The notes under the pieces are model-generated. The model searched no databases. It was given only the letters and a program-made list of their open reading frames with translations, and was not told the DNA's origin. This document shows, piece by piece, positions 15,540-24,840 of a DNA stretch of 64,000 bases. The first letter of the stretch is position 1. Each line of letters begins with the position of its first letter. The position numbers were made by a program, and so were the translations under genes. The DNA is from Inhella inkyongensis (GTDB taxonomy: Bacteria > Pseudomonadota > Gammaproteobacteria > Burkholderiales > Burkholderiaceae_C): assembly GCF_005952805.1 (NCBI RefSeq), contig NZ_CP040709.1:2728001-2792000 (forward strand), in the 5' to 3' direction.

Positions 15540-16793
15540 TTACATCTGCTCGATCATCACCTGACCGAAGCCCGAGCACGACACCTGGGTCGCGCCTTCC
15601 ATCAAGCGCGCGAAGTCATAGGTGACTTTCTTGCTCAGGATGGCCTTTTCCATCGCCTTGATGATGGTGTCGGCCGCCTCGGTCCAGCCCATGTGGCGCA
15701 GCATCATCTCGGCCGAGAGGATTTCGGAGCCCGGGTTGACGTAGTCCTTGCCGGCGTACTTCGGCGCGGTGCCATGGGTGGCTTCGAACATCGCGATCGA
15801 GTCGCTCAGGTTGGCACCCGGGGCGATGCCGATGCCGCCGACCTGGGCAGCCAGGGCGTCGGAGATGTAGTCGCCGTTCAGGTTCAAGGTGGCGATCACC
15901 GAGTACTCGGCCGGGCGCAGGATGATCTGCTGCAGGAAGGCGTCGGCAATCGAATCCTTGACGACGATGTCCTTGCCGGTCTTCGGATTCTTGAACTTGC
16001 ACCACGGGCCACCGTCGATCAGCTCGGCGCCGAACTCCTTCTGCGCCAGTGCATAGGCCCAGTCACGGAAGCCACCCTCGGTGAACTTCATGATGTTGCC
16101 CTTGTGCACGATGGTCACGCTGGGCTTGTCGTTGTCGATGGCGTACTGGATGGCCTTGCGCACCAAGCGCTCGGTACCTTCCTGGCTGACCGGCTTGATG
16201 CCGATGCCCGAGCTCTCAGGGAAGCGAATCTTCTTCACGCCGAACTCGGTCTGCAGGAAGGTGATCAGCTTCTTGGCCTTGTCGCTGCGGGCCTCGTACT
16301 CGATGCCCGCGTAGATGTCTTCCGAGTTCTCGCGGAAGATCACCATGTCCACCTTGTGCGGCTCCTTCACGGGGCTGGGCACGCCGTCGAAGTACTGCAC
16401 CGGGCGCAGGCACACATAGAGGTCCAGCTCTTGGCGCAGGGCCACATTCAGGCTGCGGATGCCACCACCGACCGGCGTGGTCAGCGGGCCCTTGATCGAC
16501 ACCACATAGTCCTTCAGAACCTGCAGGGTCTCTTCGGGCAGCCACACATCGGGGCCATAGACCTTGGTCGACTTCTCGCCAGCGTAGATCTCCATCCAGT
16601 GGATCTTCTTCGCGCCGCCATAGGCCTTGGCCACGGCCGCATCGACCACCTTGATCATCACCGGGGTGATGTCAAAACCGGTGCCGTCCCCTTCGATATA
16701 GGGAATGATGGGGTTGTTGGGGACGTTGAGCGAGAAGTCGGCATTGACCGTGATCTTCTGGCCACCCTCGGGCACCTTGATGTGCTGATACAT
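15540..16793 (-). CDS. icd: NADP-dependent isocitrate dehydrogenase
   Basis: TCA-cycle enzyme that oxidises isocitrate to 2-oxoglutarate with NADP. The 417 residues match the E. coli-type homodimer. The phosphorylatable serine loop is [20 protein letters not shown], the substrate arginines lie in [19 protein letters not shown], and the metal site in [20 protein letters not shown]. The start [16 protein letters not shown] fits the family; the frame is open further upstream but that part is antisense-like, overlaps the SafE-like gene and has no similarity. It is convergent with phoB across a shared terminator. Confidence 0.97.
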   Translation of the reverse strand: MYQHIKVPEGGQKITVNADFSLNVPNNPIIPYIEGDGTGFDITPVMIKVVDAAVAKAYGGAKKIHWMEIYAGEKSTKVYGPDVWLPEETLQVLKDYVVSIKGPLTTPVGGGIRSLNVALRQELDLYVCLRPVQYFDGVPSPVKEPHKVDMVIFRENSEDIYAGIEYEARSDKAKKLITFLQTEFGVKKIRFPESSGIGIKPVSQEGTERLVRKAIQYAIDNDKPSVTIVHKGNIMKFTEGGFRDWAYALAQKEFGAELIDGGPWCKFKNPKTGKDIVVKDSIADAFLQQIILRPAEYSVIATLNLNGDYISDALAAQVGGIGIAPGANLSDSIAMFEATHGTAPKYAGKDYVNPGSEILSAEMMLRHMGWTEAADTIIKAMEKAILSKKVTYDFARLMEGATQVSCSGFGQVMIEQM

Positions 16794-16857
16794 GGATGAG
16801 GCTCCAAGCAGGTAGAAGGAAAAACAGGGCGGGATTCTAGGGAAAGCCCGTCCACTT

Positions 16858-17490
16858 TCAGGAAAAACAATAGGCAGCCACACGCTGCCACAGGCCATGG
16901 CCCAAGGCCCATAGCGCAGCCAACACCAACGCCAAGCCGGCGGCCCGCACCGCCCAGCGCCCCGCTTCGGGGTGACGCCGCAACTGCCGCAAACCCAGCG
17001 GCGCCCACAGCAACCCCGGACTGGAGGCCAGCGCGAAGGCCGCCATGGCCAAGGCGCCGCCCACAGGGGTATCGGCCAGTGCCGCCACCAGCAAGGCGGC
17101 CTGCAGCACGCCGCAGGGCCAGGCAGCCCAAAGCGCGCCACTGGTCCAAGCCAGTCGCATGGGTTTACGCCCCTGCAGCCCCAGCCAGGCCGGCAGCTCG
17201 GCGCGCCACAGCAGCCACAGGCCCAGGGCCAGGAAGGCGGTGTGCAACACCGTCCACAGCGGGCGCAACAACGCGCTGAGCTGGCTGGCCTCGCGCAGCC
17301 AGCCCACTGCGGCGGCAGCCAGCGCGCCGGCCAGGGCGTAGCTGGCCACGCGCAGTACGTGGAAACCCAGCTGCTGCGAGCGCCCCGTGGCCACGGCGGC
17401 GCAAGGCGCGCCACACATCAGAGCGCAGTGCGGGATGGAGGCCAGGCCCATCAGCGCGGTGCTGGTGACCAGGGCCGTGGAAATGATCAT
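16858..17490 (-). CDS. SafE/TauE-family membrane protein of the cbb3 cluster
   Basis: About 210 residues with six hydrophobic segments. The N-terminal HCALMCG motif (H-C-x2-M-C-G) is the metal-binding-like signature of the COG2836 proteins often found with cbb3 oxidase genes and thought to take part in copper handling. A second Cys motif, [16 protein letters not shown], occurs mid-protein. The ATG overlaps the hemN stop as TGATG, so it is translated with hemN. The link to oxidase copper supply is inferred from location and motif. Confidence 0.75.
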   Translation of the reverse strand: MIISTALVTSTALMGLASIPHCALMCGAPCAAVATGRSQQLGFHVLRVASYALAGALAAAAVGWLREASQLSALLRPLWTVLHTAFLALGLWLLWRAELPAWLGLQGRKPMRLAWTSGALWAAWPCGVLQAALLVAALADTPVGGALAMAAFALASSPGLLWAPLGLRQLRRHPEAGRWAVRAAGLALVLAALWALGHGLWQRVAAYCFS

Positions 17491-18929
17491 CAAATGATCT
17501 TAGAGAACTTCTCGCGCGCGCCTTCCAGTTGCAAGAAGCGGTCGAACACCGCGGCCACCGAACGCACGAAGAACCAGCCCAGCGGCGTCACCTCGACGGC
17601 CTGATCGCTGATCTGCACCAAGCCTTGCTCCTGGTGGCTCTTCAGGGCCTCCAACTCGGCGGCGAAGTACTTCTTCGGGTCGATCAGATGGGCGTCGGCC
17701 AAGCCTTGGAAGTCCAAGCGTCCCTGGCACATCAGCGCCATGATGGTGGCACGGCGCACCAGGTCGTCGCGGTTGAGCGCGATACCTCGCACCACCGGCC
17801 ACTGGCCCTGCGCCAGCGCATCGGCGTACTCCTCGATGGTCTTGGCGTTCTGGCAGTAGCTGGCACCCACGCGCGAGATGGCCGACACCCCCAGGCCGAT
17901 CAGATCGCCGTCGGGCTGCACCGTATAACCCTGGAAGTTGCGATGCAGGCGACCCTGCCGCTTGGCCTGGGCCAGGGCGTCGCTGGGCAGCGCGAAGTGG
18001 TCCATGCCAATGTGCTCGTAACCCGCCTGCATGAAGGCCGAAATGGCCTGGGCGTGCATCTGCAGGCGTGTCTCTGGCAGCGGAATGTCGGCGCTGTGAA
18101 TGCGACGCTGGGCCTTGAAGCGCTGCGGCAGGTGGGCATAGGCGTAGAGCGCGATGCGCTCGGGGCGCAGCTCGATCACCTGCTGCAGGGTACGGTCGAA
18201 GCTGGCGATGGTCTGCAACGGCAGGCCACAGATCAGGTCCAGGTTGATGGACTGGTAACCCAGCGTGCGCGCGTCCTGCATCAGTTGCGCCACATCGGCA
18301 AAGGACTGCACCCGGTGCACGGCCTGCTGCACCCGCAAATCAAAGTCCTGGATGCCCAGGCTCAGGCGGTTGAAACCCAATGCCTTCAAATGCGCCAGCC
18401 GCGCGGCGTTCACCGTACGCGGGTCGACCTCGATCGAGGCCTCGATTCCGGGCAGCCACTCAAAGGCTTGCTTGAGGCGCTCGGTCAGTTGGGTCAACTC
18501 GGTGTCACTCAGAAAGGTGGGCGTGCCACCGCCCAGATGCAACTGGGTCACCCGCGGCCGCCCACCCAGGCCGGCGGTCCACATGTCGATCTCGGCATCC
18601 AGCAACTTCAAGTACTCGGCGCCGCGCTCATGGTGCTTGGTGACGATCTTGTTGCAGGCGCAGTAATAGCAAAGCGACTCGCAGAACGGCACGTGCACAT
18701 AGACCGACAGCGGCGCCGAACTTCCCACCGCGCCGCCGATGCCCTGGGCCCGCTGGGCCAGGGCCAGCACATGCTGCTCGGGGCCGTGGGCCTCGACAAA
18801 ACGGTCCGCCGTGGGGTAGGAGGTGTAGCGCGGCCCGCTGGATTCCAGGCGGTTCAACAAACCGGGCGGCAGGAAGCCCGCGCTCGAGGTATCGATGGCG
18901 GGGGCGATGGCGGTGTGCTCAGGGTGCAT
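17490..18929 (-). CDS. hemN: Oxygen-independent coproporphyrinogen III oxidase HemN
   Basis: Radical SAM enzyme of 479 residues converting coproporphyrinogen III to protoporphyrinogen IX without oxygen. The iron-sulfur motif C-x3-C-x2-C-x-C is in FCESLCYYCACNK, preceded by YVHVPF, and the SAM-binding GGGTP follows. The N-terminal YTSYPTADRF and C-terminal HemN domain are typical of true HemN rather than HemW. It diverges from fnr with an FNR-like palindrome between them and precedes the SafE-like gene, so heme supply is coupled to microaerobic cbb3 production. The start at MHPEHTAIAP is a best guess. Confidence 0.94.
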   Translation of the reverse strand: MHPEHTAIAPAIDTSSAGFLPPGLLNRLESSGPRYTSYPTADRFVEAHGPEQHVLALAQRAQGIGGAVGSSAPLSVYVHVPFCESLCYYCACNKIVTKHHERGAEYLKLLDAEIDMWTAGLGGRPRVTQLHLGGGTPTFLSDTELTQLTERLKQAFEWLPGIEASIEVDPRTVNAARLAHLKALGFNRLSLGIQDFDLRVQQAVHRVQSFADVAQLMQDARTLGYQSINLDLICGLPLQTIASFDRTLQQVIELRPERIALYAYAHLPQRFKAQRRIHSADIPLPETRLQMHAQAISAFMQAGYEHIGMDHFALPSDALAQAKRQGRLHRNFQGYTVQPDGDLIGLGVSAISRVGASYCQNAKTIEEYADALAQGQWPVVRGIALNRDDLVRRATIMALMCQGRLDFQGLADAHLIDPKKYFAAELEALKSHQEQGLVQISDQAVEVTPLGWFFVRSVAAVFDRFLQLEGAREKFSKII

Positions 18930-18963
18930 GGGGCGATACTGCCTGGGTTCGCGCCCGCAGTCC

Positions 18964-18977
18964 TTGACGCCGCTCAA
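18964..18977. promoter_or_regulatory. FNR-like box between hemN and fnr
   Basis: TTGAC-GCCG-CTCAA matches the FNR consensus TTGAT-N4-ATCAA at 8 of 10 arm positions. It lies 35 bases before the hemN ATG and about 40 bases before fnr, so it could activate hemN and autoregulate fnr. Confidence 0.6.
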
Positions 18978-19015
18978 GGCCCTGGCACCCCCCCATGACT
19001 TCCGGCTTCGAGATA

Positions 19016-19759
19016 ATGCCCACCATGCTGAGCCCTACCCCTCTTCGAGTCGACCCCCTGCGTGCGGCCTGTTCCAACTGCAATCTGCGCGAGCTTTGTC
19101 TTCCGCTTGGTTTCAGCGAGACCGATCTGAGCCGACTGGACGGACTGATCAGCCAGCGACGCACCGTTCCAAAAGGTCAGACCCTGTTTCGAGTTGGCGA
19201 GGAGTTCCATGCGCTTTATGCGGTGCGCACCGGATTCTTCAAGTCCTGCGTGAACGCCGAGGACGGGCGGGTGCAGGTCACTGGCTTTCATATGGCCGGT
19301 GAGTTGCTGGGCCTGGATGGCATTGGCAGCCATCGCCACACGGTGGATGCCGAGGCACTGGAGGACTCCCAGGTCTGCGTGATGCCCTTCGATCAGCTCG
19401 AGGAATTGGCCCGCGAGTTCACAGCACTGCAGCACCAGTTGCACCGCATCATGAGCCGCGAGATCGTGCGCGACCATGGCGTGATGCTGCTCTTGGGCTC
19501 CATGCGTGCCGAGGAGCGCTTGGCGGCCTTTTTGCTGAACCTGACCCAGCGCCTGCAGGCACGCGGCTACTCGGCCAGCGAACTGGTGCTGCGCATGACG
19601 CGCGAGGAAATTGGCAGCTACCTCGGTCTGAAGCTGGAGACGGTGAGCCGCACCTTCTCGCGCTTCCAGGACGACGGCATCCTCGAGGTCAAGCAGCGCC
19701 AGATCACCGTGCTGCAACCCGATGCCCTGCAGCGCCTGGTGTCCAGCGCCGCCTGCTAA
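19016..19759 (+). CDS. fnr: FNR-type anaerobic transcription regulator
   Basis: CRP/FNR-family activator of 247 residues. The N-terminus carries C19-x2-C22-x5-C28 (CSNCNLRELC), which with a fourth Cys in FFKSCVNAEDG holds the oxygen-sensitive [4Fe-4S] cluster. A cyclic-nucleotide-like beta roll, dimer helix and HTH (REEIGSYLGLKLETVSRTFS, with the E-x3-R recognition residues) follow. It should switch on the adjacent cco and hemN genes at low oxygen; FNR boxes lie before both. The start at 19016 is one of three close in-frame ATGs (18995, 19016, 19025). Confidence 0.93.
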   Translation: MPTMLSPTPLRVDPLRAACSNCNLRELCLPLGFSETDLSRLDGLISQRRTVPKGQTLFRVGEEFHALYAVRTGFFKSCVNAEDGRVQVTGFHMAGELLGLDGIGSHRHTVDAEALEDSQVCVMPFDQLEELAREFTALQHQLHRIMSREIVRDHGVMLLLGSMRAEERLAAFLLNLTQRLQARGYSASELVLRMTREEIGSYLGLKLETVSRTFSRFQDDGILEVKQRQITVLQPDALQRLVSSAAC

Positions 19760-19772
19760 TCGATTCCCCGCA

Positions 19773-19799
19773 AAAAAGGCCGCGTCAAGCGGCCTTTTT
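19773..19799. terminator. Terminator downstream of fnr
   Basis: Stem AAAAAGGCCGC/GCGGCCTTTTT with loop GTCAA, flanked by A- and T-runs, so it works in both directions for fnr and the convergent ccoG-side gene. Confidence 0.9.
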
Positions 19800-19803
19800 G
19801 CTT

Positions 19804-20025
19804 TCAGGGCGCCTTGCGCCCGCCGGTGGCCGCGTGGTTGCGACCCTCCATGGCCGGTCGCTCGGGCGTGGCCTGCGCCTGCGGCTTGATCACGGGGTCC
19901 GGATCGAGATGCGCGATGACGGCGGTGGTGGTGCCGGCCAGCACCGCACTCAGCGGCAAGGCCACCACCAACCAGACGATGCGCACCCGGTACCAGGGCT
20001 GCGTGGGGTGTGAAATGTTTTTCAT
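19804..20025 (-). CDS. Small single-span membrane protein after ccoG (possible reduced FixH)
   Basis: A 73-residue protein with one membrane span (RIVWLVVALPLSAVLAGTTT) preceded by WYRVR and followed by a polar tail rich in Pro and Gln. It starts 8 bases after ccoG with a GAGAG site. FixH normally occupies this position and also has an N-terminal span after a PW-x-x motif, but FixH is about twice as long with a periplasmic domain absent here. I therefore call it a FixH-like remnant or a separate small assembly protein; this is inference. Confidence 0.55.
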   Translation of the reverse strand: MKNISHPTQPWYRVRIVWLVVALPLSAVLAGTTTAVIAHLDPDPVIKPQAQATPERPAMEGRNHAATGGRKAP

Positions 20026-20033
20026 GGGTTCTC

Positions 20034-21455
20034 TCAACGCGGCACCACAAAGGTGGACTTCTCGCGCACAGGATAGGCGCTGTCATCGCCATCGGCCAGG
20101 CGCTCGACCACGAAGTGAAGCTCGTGTGCACCGGCGCTGGGCGGGGCCTGCTCGGCCGGCAGGTGCACCGTCACCGGCACCCAGCGGGCTTCGATGGGCG
20201 CCAATTCCACGGTTGCACTCACGCCCAGGCTCAGCCCCTGAAGGGCGGCGGCCGAAGACTCCACACGGATGCGATAGCGCTGTGCGCGCTCCAGCACATT
20301 CATCAGCTGCAGTCGGTAGACGTTTTCCAGCTGACCCTGCTCGTTGAAACGCGCCAGCGCGCCGCGGTCGCGCACCACATCAAAGCGCAGCGGCGGACGC
20401 GTCCACAGGCTGTAGGCCACAGCCGCCGTGATCAGCACCAGACCGGCGGTGTAGACCCAAACCCGTGGCCGGAGCACGCGCAACCATTCGGTCTTGCGAT
20501 CCAGATGCTGCTCGATGCCGTTTTCGGTGTCATAGCGCACCAGACCACGCGGGTACTGCATCTTGTCCATCACCTGATCGCAGGCATCGATGCAGGCGGC
20601 GCAGCCGATGCACTCGTACTGCAGGCCCTTGCGAATGTCGATGCCCACCGGGCAGACCTGCACACAGAGCTCGCAGTCAATGCAATGACCCAGGTTCTTG
20701 GCCTTCAGATCATCCTTGCGCCCGCGCGGACCACGCGGTTCGCCGCGCTCGGCGTCGTAGCCAATGATGAGCGTGTCGCGGTCGAACATCGCGCTTTGGA
20801 AGCGCGCATAGGGGCACATGTATTTGCAGACCTGCTCCCGCATAAAGCCTGCGTTGCCCCAGGTGGCAAAGGCGTAGAAGAGGATCCAAAAGGTCTGCCA
20901 CGGCCCTAGGGCGCCCGCCAGGACGGCGGGTGCCAACTCCCGGATGGGCGTGAAGTAGCCCACGAAGCTAAAGCCGGTCACCAAGGCCAACAACACCCAG
21001 CTGCTGTGCTTGGCCGCTCTACGCCACAGCTTGTCCCAGGTCCAAGGAGCCTTGTCCAGGCGTTCGCGCTGGATCTTGCTGCCCTCGATGCGCTGCTCAA
21101 TCCACAGGAACATGGAGGTGTAGACGGTCTGCGGGCAGGCGTAGCCACACCACAGCCGCCCCGCTACCGCGGTGAACAGGAACAGGGCATAGGCGCTGAG
21201 CAGCAACAGCGCAGTCAGGTAGAACAGATCCTGCGGATACAGGATCAGGCCAAACAGAAAGAAGCGACGCGCCTCCAGGTCGAACAGCACCGCCTGGCGC
21301 GCATTCCATTCCAGCCAAGGCAGTCCGTAGAAGACCAGCTGGGTCAGGAACACAAACACCCAGCGCCAGTTCTGGAACCAACCCGAGATCTCTCTCGGGT
21401 GGATCTTCTGGCGCTTGCGGTACAGGGTGACGACCGCTTCTTTGGCTTCATTCAT
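20034..21455 (-). CDS. ccoG: Cytochrome c oxidase accessory protein CcoG
   Basis: Membrane ferredoxin-like protein of 473 residues that assists copper delivery to cbb3 oxidase, probably by reducing Cu(II). About five spans are visible; the conserved FDLEARRFFLFG and RLWCGYACPQTVYTSMFLWIE are near the N-terminus. Two [4Fe-4S] ferredoxin motifs follow, CIDCELCVQVCPVG and CIGCAACIDACD. A C-terminal immunoglobulin-like domain (from about 360) ends the protein. It directly follows ccoP in the same direction with an 18-base gap. Confidence 0.95.
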   Translation of the reverse strand: MNEAKEAVVTLYRKRQKIHPREISGWFQNWRWVFVFLTQLVFYGLPWLEWNARQAVLFDLEARRFFLFGLILYPQDLFYLTALLLLSAYALFLFTAVAGRLWCGYACPQTVYTSMFLWIEQRIEGSKIQRERLDKAPWTWDKLWRRAAKHSSWVLLALVTGFSFVGYFTPIRELAPAVLAGALGPWQTFWILFYAFATWGNAGFMREQVCKYMCPYARFQSAMFDRDTLIIGYDAERGEPRGPRGRKDDLKAKNLGHCIDCELCVQVCPVGIDIRKGLQYECIGCAACIDACDQVMDKMQYPRGLVRYDTENGIEQHLDRKTEWLRVLRPRVWVYTAGLVLITAAVAYSLWTRPPLRFDVVRDRGALARFNEQGQLENVYRLQLMNVLERAQRYRIRVESSAAALQGLSLGVSATVELAPIEARWVPVTVHLPAEQAPPSAGAHELHFVVERLADGDDSAYPVREKSTFVVPR

Positions 21456-21474
21456 CAGATTGCATCAGCAGGCA

Positions 21475-22398
21475 TCAACGAGCAGAAGCGTTCGACAGGC
21501 TCCAGACATAGCCGGCCAGCACATGGATCTGCTCCGGGCTCAGCTTGGCCTTTTGCGCCGGCATCTGGTTGTGTTTGCCGCCGCTGATCATGGCCAGGAT
21601 GGCCTGCTCGCCCCAGCCGTGCAGCCAGATCTTGTCGGACAGACGCGGTGCGCCCAGGGCCGTGTTGCCCTCGCCCTTGCTGCCGTGGCAGGCGGCACAG
21701 GCGGCGTACTTTTCCTTGCCCAGTTGGGCGCGCAGGCTGTCATGCGCGCTGCCGGACAGGCTGAGCACATAGTGCGCCACATTGCGCTGGTCTTCACCGT
21801 TGCCCACCGCGGCGGCCATCGGGGGCATCTGGCCCTCACGACCCTCGCTGATGCTGTGCTTGATGGCCGCCAGATCGCCGCCCCACAACCAGTCTTTGTC
21901 GCTCAGGTTCGGAAAGCCCTTGCTGCCCTTGGCATCCGAACCATGGCACTGCGCGCAGTTGTTGATGAAGAGGCGTTGGCCAATGCCCATCGCCTCAGCA
22001 TCAGCGGCCAGAGCCTTCTCGTCCATGGCGGCCAGGCGCTGGTAGAGCGGCGCGGTCTTGGCATTGGCCTTGGCCACTTCATCCTGGTACTGGCCCTCGC
22101 TGCTCCAGCCCAAAGAACCCTTGGCCTGGCCCAGACCGGGGTACAGGAACAGATAGAGCGCACTGAAGACCACCGTGATCACAAACAGACCCAGCCACCA
22201 GCGCGGCAGCGGGTTGTTCATCTCACGCAGGTCATCGTCCCAAACATGGCCGGTGGTGCCATCGGTGGACATGCTGGTGGTCTTGCTGGCCGCGAACAGC
22301 AGCCAGACGCAGAACACAAGTCCCGCGACCGACACGGCCACGATGAACCAGTGCCATCCAGGGCTGAAAAAATCACTCACGACGATCTCCTTGTTCAT
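21475..22398 (-). CDS. ccoP: cbb3-type cytochrome c oxidase subunit CcoP
   Basis: Di-heme c subunit of 307 residues passing electrons to CcoO/CcoN. Two N-terminal spans (WHWFIVAVSVAGLVFCVWLL and WWLGLFVITVVFSALYLFLY) flank the conserved WDDDLREMNNPLPRWW. Two cytochrome c domains carry heme sites CAQCH and CAACH, with distal Met ligands in GQMPPM and NQMPA. The ATG lies inside the end of ccoQ, so the two are coupled. Confidence 0.96.
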   Translation of the reverse strand: MNKEIVVSDFFSPGWHWFIVAVSVAGLVFCVWLLFAASKTTSMSTDGTTGHVWDDDLREMNNPLPRWWLGLFVITVVFSALYLFLYPGLGQAKGSLGWSSEGQYQDEVAKANAKTAPLYQRLAAMDEKALAADAEAMGIGQRLFINNCAQCHGSDAKGSKGFPNLSDKDWLWGGDLAAIKHSISEGREGQMPPMAAAVGNGEDQRNVAHYVLSLSGSAHDSLRAQLGKEKYAACAACHGSKGEGNTALGAPRLSDKIWLHGWGEQAILAMISGGKHNQMPAQKAKLSPEQIHVLAGYVWSLSNASAR

Positions 22399-22537
22399 CC
22401 GCGAAGGGCAGCTCGGCGGCCGCCTCGTGCTCGGGCTGGCGCTTGCGCGCCCAGGTCATCCTTACCAGGGCCAGAAAAGCCACAAAGGACACCAGGGTCA
22501 CCGCCCCGCGCAGCCAATTGATGTCGTCGCCACTCAT
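22373..22537 (-). CDS. ccoQ: cbb3-type oxidase small subunit CcoQ/FixQ
   Basis: Short membrane subunit of 54 residues that stabilises the cbb3 complex. Reading the minus strand gives [20 protein letters not shown], one membrane span, then a basic stop-transfer RMTWARKRQ and an acidic tail. Its ATG overlaps the ccoO stop (ATGA), and its last 26 bases overlap the start of ccoP. Size, topology and position between ccoO and ccoP are diagnostic even though sequence conservation in the family is low. Confidence 0.88.
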   Translation of the reverse strand: MSGDDINWLRGAVTLVSFVAFLALVRMTWARKRQPEHEAAAELPFADEQGDRRE

Positions 22538-23157
22538 GGTGCGGGCCTCCCCATGCCTTGCAAGTAGGCGATCAGCGCGTCCATCTCGGTCTTGCCCTCC
22601 ACGGCTTGCGCGGCAGCGGCGACATCGGCGTCGCTATAGGGCACACCCAGGGTCCGCAGCGCCTTGAGGCGCGGTGCCATGCTGGCGGGGTCGAGCTTGG
22701 CCTCAGCCAACCAGGGGTAGGCCGGCATATTGCTCTCGGGCACCAAGTCGCGCGGTTGGATCAAGTGCAGACGATGCCACTCATCCGAGTAGCGGCCGCC
22801 CACACGGTGCAGGTCCGGACCGGTGCGCTTGCTACCCCACTGGAAGGGGTGGTCGTACACGAACTCACCGGCCTTGCTGAAGTCGCCGTAGCGCAGGGTC
22901 TCGGCGCGGAAGGGGCGAATCATCTGCGAGTGGCAGTTGTAGCAACCCTCGCGGATGTAGACATCGCGACCGGCCAATTGCAGCGCGGCATAGGGCTTGA
23001 CACCCGGAGCCGCCTGCGTGGTGGAGCGCTGGAAGAACAGCGGCACGATTTCCACCAGACCGCCGACGGCCACCGCCACCAGGATCAGCACGATCATCAG
23101 GAAGTTGTTGGTCTCGATGCGCTCGTGACCGACGACAGGCTTGTTGTGATCAGCCAT
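22534..23157 (-). CDS. ccoO: cbb3-type cytochrome c oxidase subunit CcoO
   Basis: Mono-heme c subunit of 207 residues. An N-terminal anchor ([20 protein letters not shown]) precedes the heme-binding [12 protein letters not shown] and the family hallmarks [18 protein letters not shown] and [10 protein letters not shown], which supplies the Met ligand. It lies 13 bases after ccoN and overlaps ccoQ by four bases. The start [17 protein letters not shown] is typical. Confidence 0.96.
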   Translation of the reverse strand: MADHNKPVVGHERIETNNFLMIVLILVAVAVGGLVEIVPLFFQRSTTQAAPGVKPYAALQLAGRDVYIREGCYNCHSQMIRPFRAETLRYGDFSKAGEFVYDHPFQWGSKRTGPDLHRVGGRYSDEWHRLHLIQPRDLVPESNMPAYPWLAEAKLDPASMAPRLKALRTLGVPYSDADVAAAAQAVEGKTEMDALIAYLQGMGRPAP

Positions 23158-23170
23158 TTGATTGTTCTCC

Positions 23171-24607
23171 TTAGGCCGTCGCCAACTTGGGCGACTGCAG
23201 CACCGCATCGCGGCCCTTGACGGTCATCCAGACGTTCCAGGCCATCACAAACATGCCACCCAGATAGAGCAGGCCACCGGCCAGACGAATCAGGTAGAAG
23301 GGATAGGTCGCCTTCACCGACTCGACAAAGCTGTAGACCAGGGTGCCGTCCGGGTTGGTGGCACGCCACATCAGACCCTGCATCACACCGGCAATCCACA
23401 TCGCGGCGATATAGAGCACGATGCCGATGGTGGCGATCCAGAAGTGCAGTTCGATGGCGCTCTTGCTGTGCATCTCCTTGCGGCCATAGAGGCGCGGGAT
23501 CAAGGCGTACAGCGCGCCCATGGACACCAGACCCACCCAGCCCAGCGCACCGCTGTGCACATGGCCGACCGTCCAATCGGTGTAGTGGCTCAGGGCGTTG
23601 ACGGTCTTGATGGACATCATCGGGCCCTCGAAAGTGCTCATACCGTAGAACGACAGGGACACGATCAGGAACTTCAGCACCGGGTCATCACGCAATTTGT
23701 GCCAGGCACCCGACAGGGTCATGATGCCGTTGATCATCCCGCCCCAGCTCGGCGCCAGCAGCACCAGGCTGAACAGCATGCCCAGGCTCTGGGCCCAGTC
23801 CGGCAGCGCGGTGTAGTGCAGGTGGTGCGGGCCCGCCCACATGTAGGTGAAGATCAACGCCCAGAAGTGGACGATGGACAGGCGATAGCTGTAGACCGGA
23901 CGCTCGGCCTGCTTGGGGATGTAGTAGTACATGATCCCCAGGAAGCCGGCGGTCAGGAAAAAGCCCACCGCGTTATGGCCATACCACCACTGCACCATGG
24001 CGTCCTGCACGCCGGCATAGGCCGAATAGCTCTTCCACAGCGAGACCGGCATGGCCGCGCTGTTGACGATGTGCAGCAAGGCCACCGTGATGATGAAGGC
24101 GCCAAAGAACCAGTTCGCCACGTAGATGTGCTTGACCTTGCGCGTGCCCACGGTGCCAAAGAACACGATGGCGTAAGACACCCAGACTACGGCGATGGCC
24201 AGGTCAATCGGCCACTCCAGCTCGGCGTATTCCTTGCCGCTGGTGATGCCCAACGGCAGGGTCAGCGCGGCAGCCACGATGATGGCCTGCCAACCCCAGA
24301 ACGTGAACCACGCGAGCTGCGGCGCAAAAAGGCGCACCTGGCAGGTGCGCTGCACCACGTGGTAGGCGGTGGCGAACAGCACCGAACCGCCAAAGGCAAA
24401 GATCACTGCATTGGTGTGCAGCGGACGCAGCCGCCCGTAGCTGAGCCATGAAATGCCATGGGTCAGATCCGGAAAGGCCAGCTGGGCGGCAATGAAGACG
24501 CCCACCAACATGCCGACGATGCCCCAAAGCACCGCGGCCAAAGCAAAGGCCCTGATCGGGCCATCAAAGTAGGCGGTCGATGCCGCCGGGGCTTGAGAGC
24601 GAGCCAT
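23171..24607 (-). CDS. ccoN: cbb3-type cytochrome c oxidase catalytic subunit CcoN
   Basis: Heme-copper oxidase subunit I of 478 residues, about twelve spans, reducing oxygen to water with very high affinity and pumping protons. Ligand-bearing segments are visible: low-spin heme His in [16 protein letters not shown], CuB ligands in [20 protein letters not shown], and the high-spin heme region [14 protein letters not shown]. The ATG follows a strong GAAGGAG site. An FNR box lies 54 bases upstream, so it heads a microaerobic operon ccoN-O-Q-P-G. Confidence 0.97.
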   Translation of the reverse strand: MARSQAPAASTAYFDGPIRAFALAAVLWGIVGMLVGVFIAAQLAFPDLTHGISWLSYGRLRPLHTNAVIFAFGGSVLFATAYHVVQRTCQVRLFAPQLAWFTFWGWQAIIVAAALTLPLGITSGKEYAELEWPIDLAIAVVWVSYAIVFFGTVGTRKVKHIYVANWFFGAFIITVALLHIVNSAAMPVSLWKSYSAYAGVQDAMVQWWYGHNAVGFFLTAGFLGIMYYYIPKQAERPVYSYRLSIVHFWALIFTYMWAGPHHLHYTALPDWAQSLGMLFSLVLLAPSWGGMINGIMTLSGAWHKLRDDPVLKFLIVSLSFYGMSTFEGPMMSIKTVNALSHYTDWTVGHVHSGALGWVGLVSMGALYALIPRLYGRKEMHSKSAIELHFWIATIGIVLYIAAMWIAGVMQGLMWRATNPDGTLVYSFVESVKATYPFYLIRLAGGLLYLGGMFVMAWNVWMTVKGRDAVLQSPKLATA

Positions 24608-24648
24608 GCGTGGTTTCTCCTTCTGGGCTTGCATTCTTCGGGCACCCC

Positions 24649-24840
24649 CTAGGGTGCGCCTTGATCGCCGTCAATCGCTTCTTGAACTGGGTCAAGACTG
24701 TGGTCTTCATCCACCAGGATGCGCGCGCCCTCCTGCTCCACGTCCTCGAACTGACCGCTCTTGAGCGACCAGGCGAACACGATCAGCACGCCGAAGGCGA
24801 TCAGCACCGTGACCGGGATGAGCAAATAGAGGATGTCCAT
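24649..24840 (-). CDS. ccoS: cbb3 oxidase maturation protein CcoS
   Basis: Small protein of 63 residues with one N-terminal span ([20 protein letters not shown]) and the conserved [20 protein letters not shown] tail. CcoS is needed for cofactor insertion into cbb3 oxidase. Its ATG overlaps the ccoI stop as TGATG. The 3' end of the gene contains the FNR box that serves ccoN. Confidence 0.94.
   Translation of the reverse strand: MDILYLLIPVTVLIAFGVLIVFAWSLKSGQFEDVEQEGARILVDEDHSLDPVQEAIDGDQGAP
24661..24674. promoter_or_regulatory. FNR box upstream of ccoN
   Basis: TTGAT-CGCC-GTCAA matches the FNR consensus TTGAT-N4-ATCAA at 9 of 10 arm positions. It is 54 bases before the ccoN ATG, embedded in the end of ccoS, and fits activation by the FNR encoded 5 kb away. 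Confidence 0.75.

Noticed and set aside
16794..17414. In-frame N-terminal extension of icd to 624 residues
   Set aside because: The added part is Trp/Cys/Arg/Pro-rich, overlaps the SafE-like gene in another frame, and Icd begins at [10 protein letters not shown].
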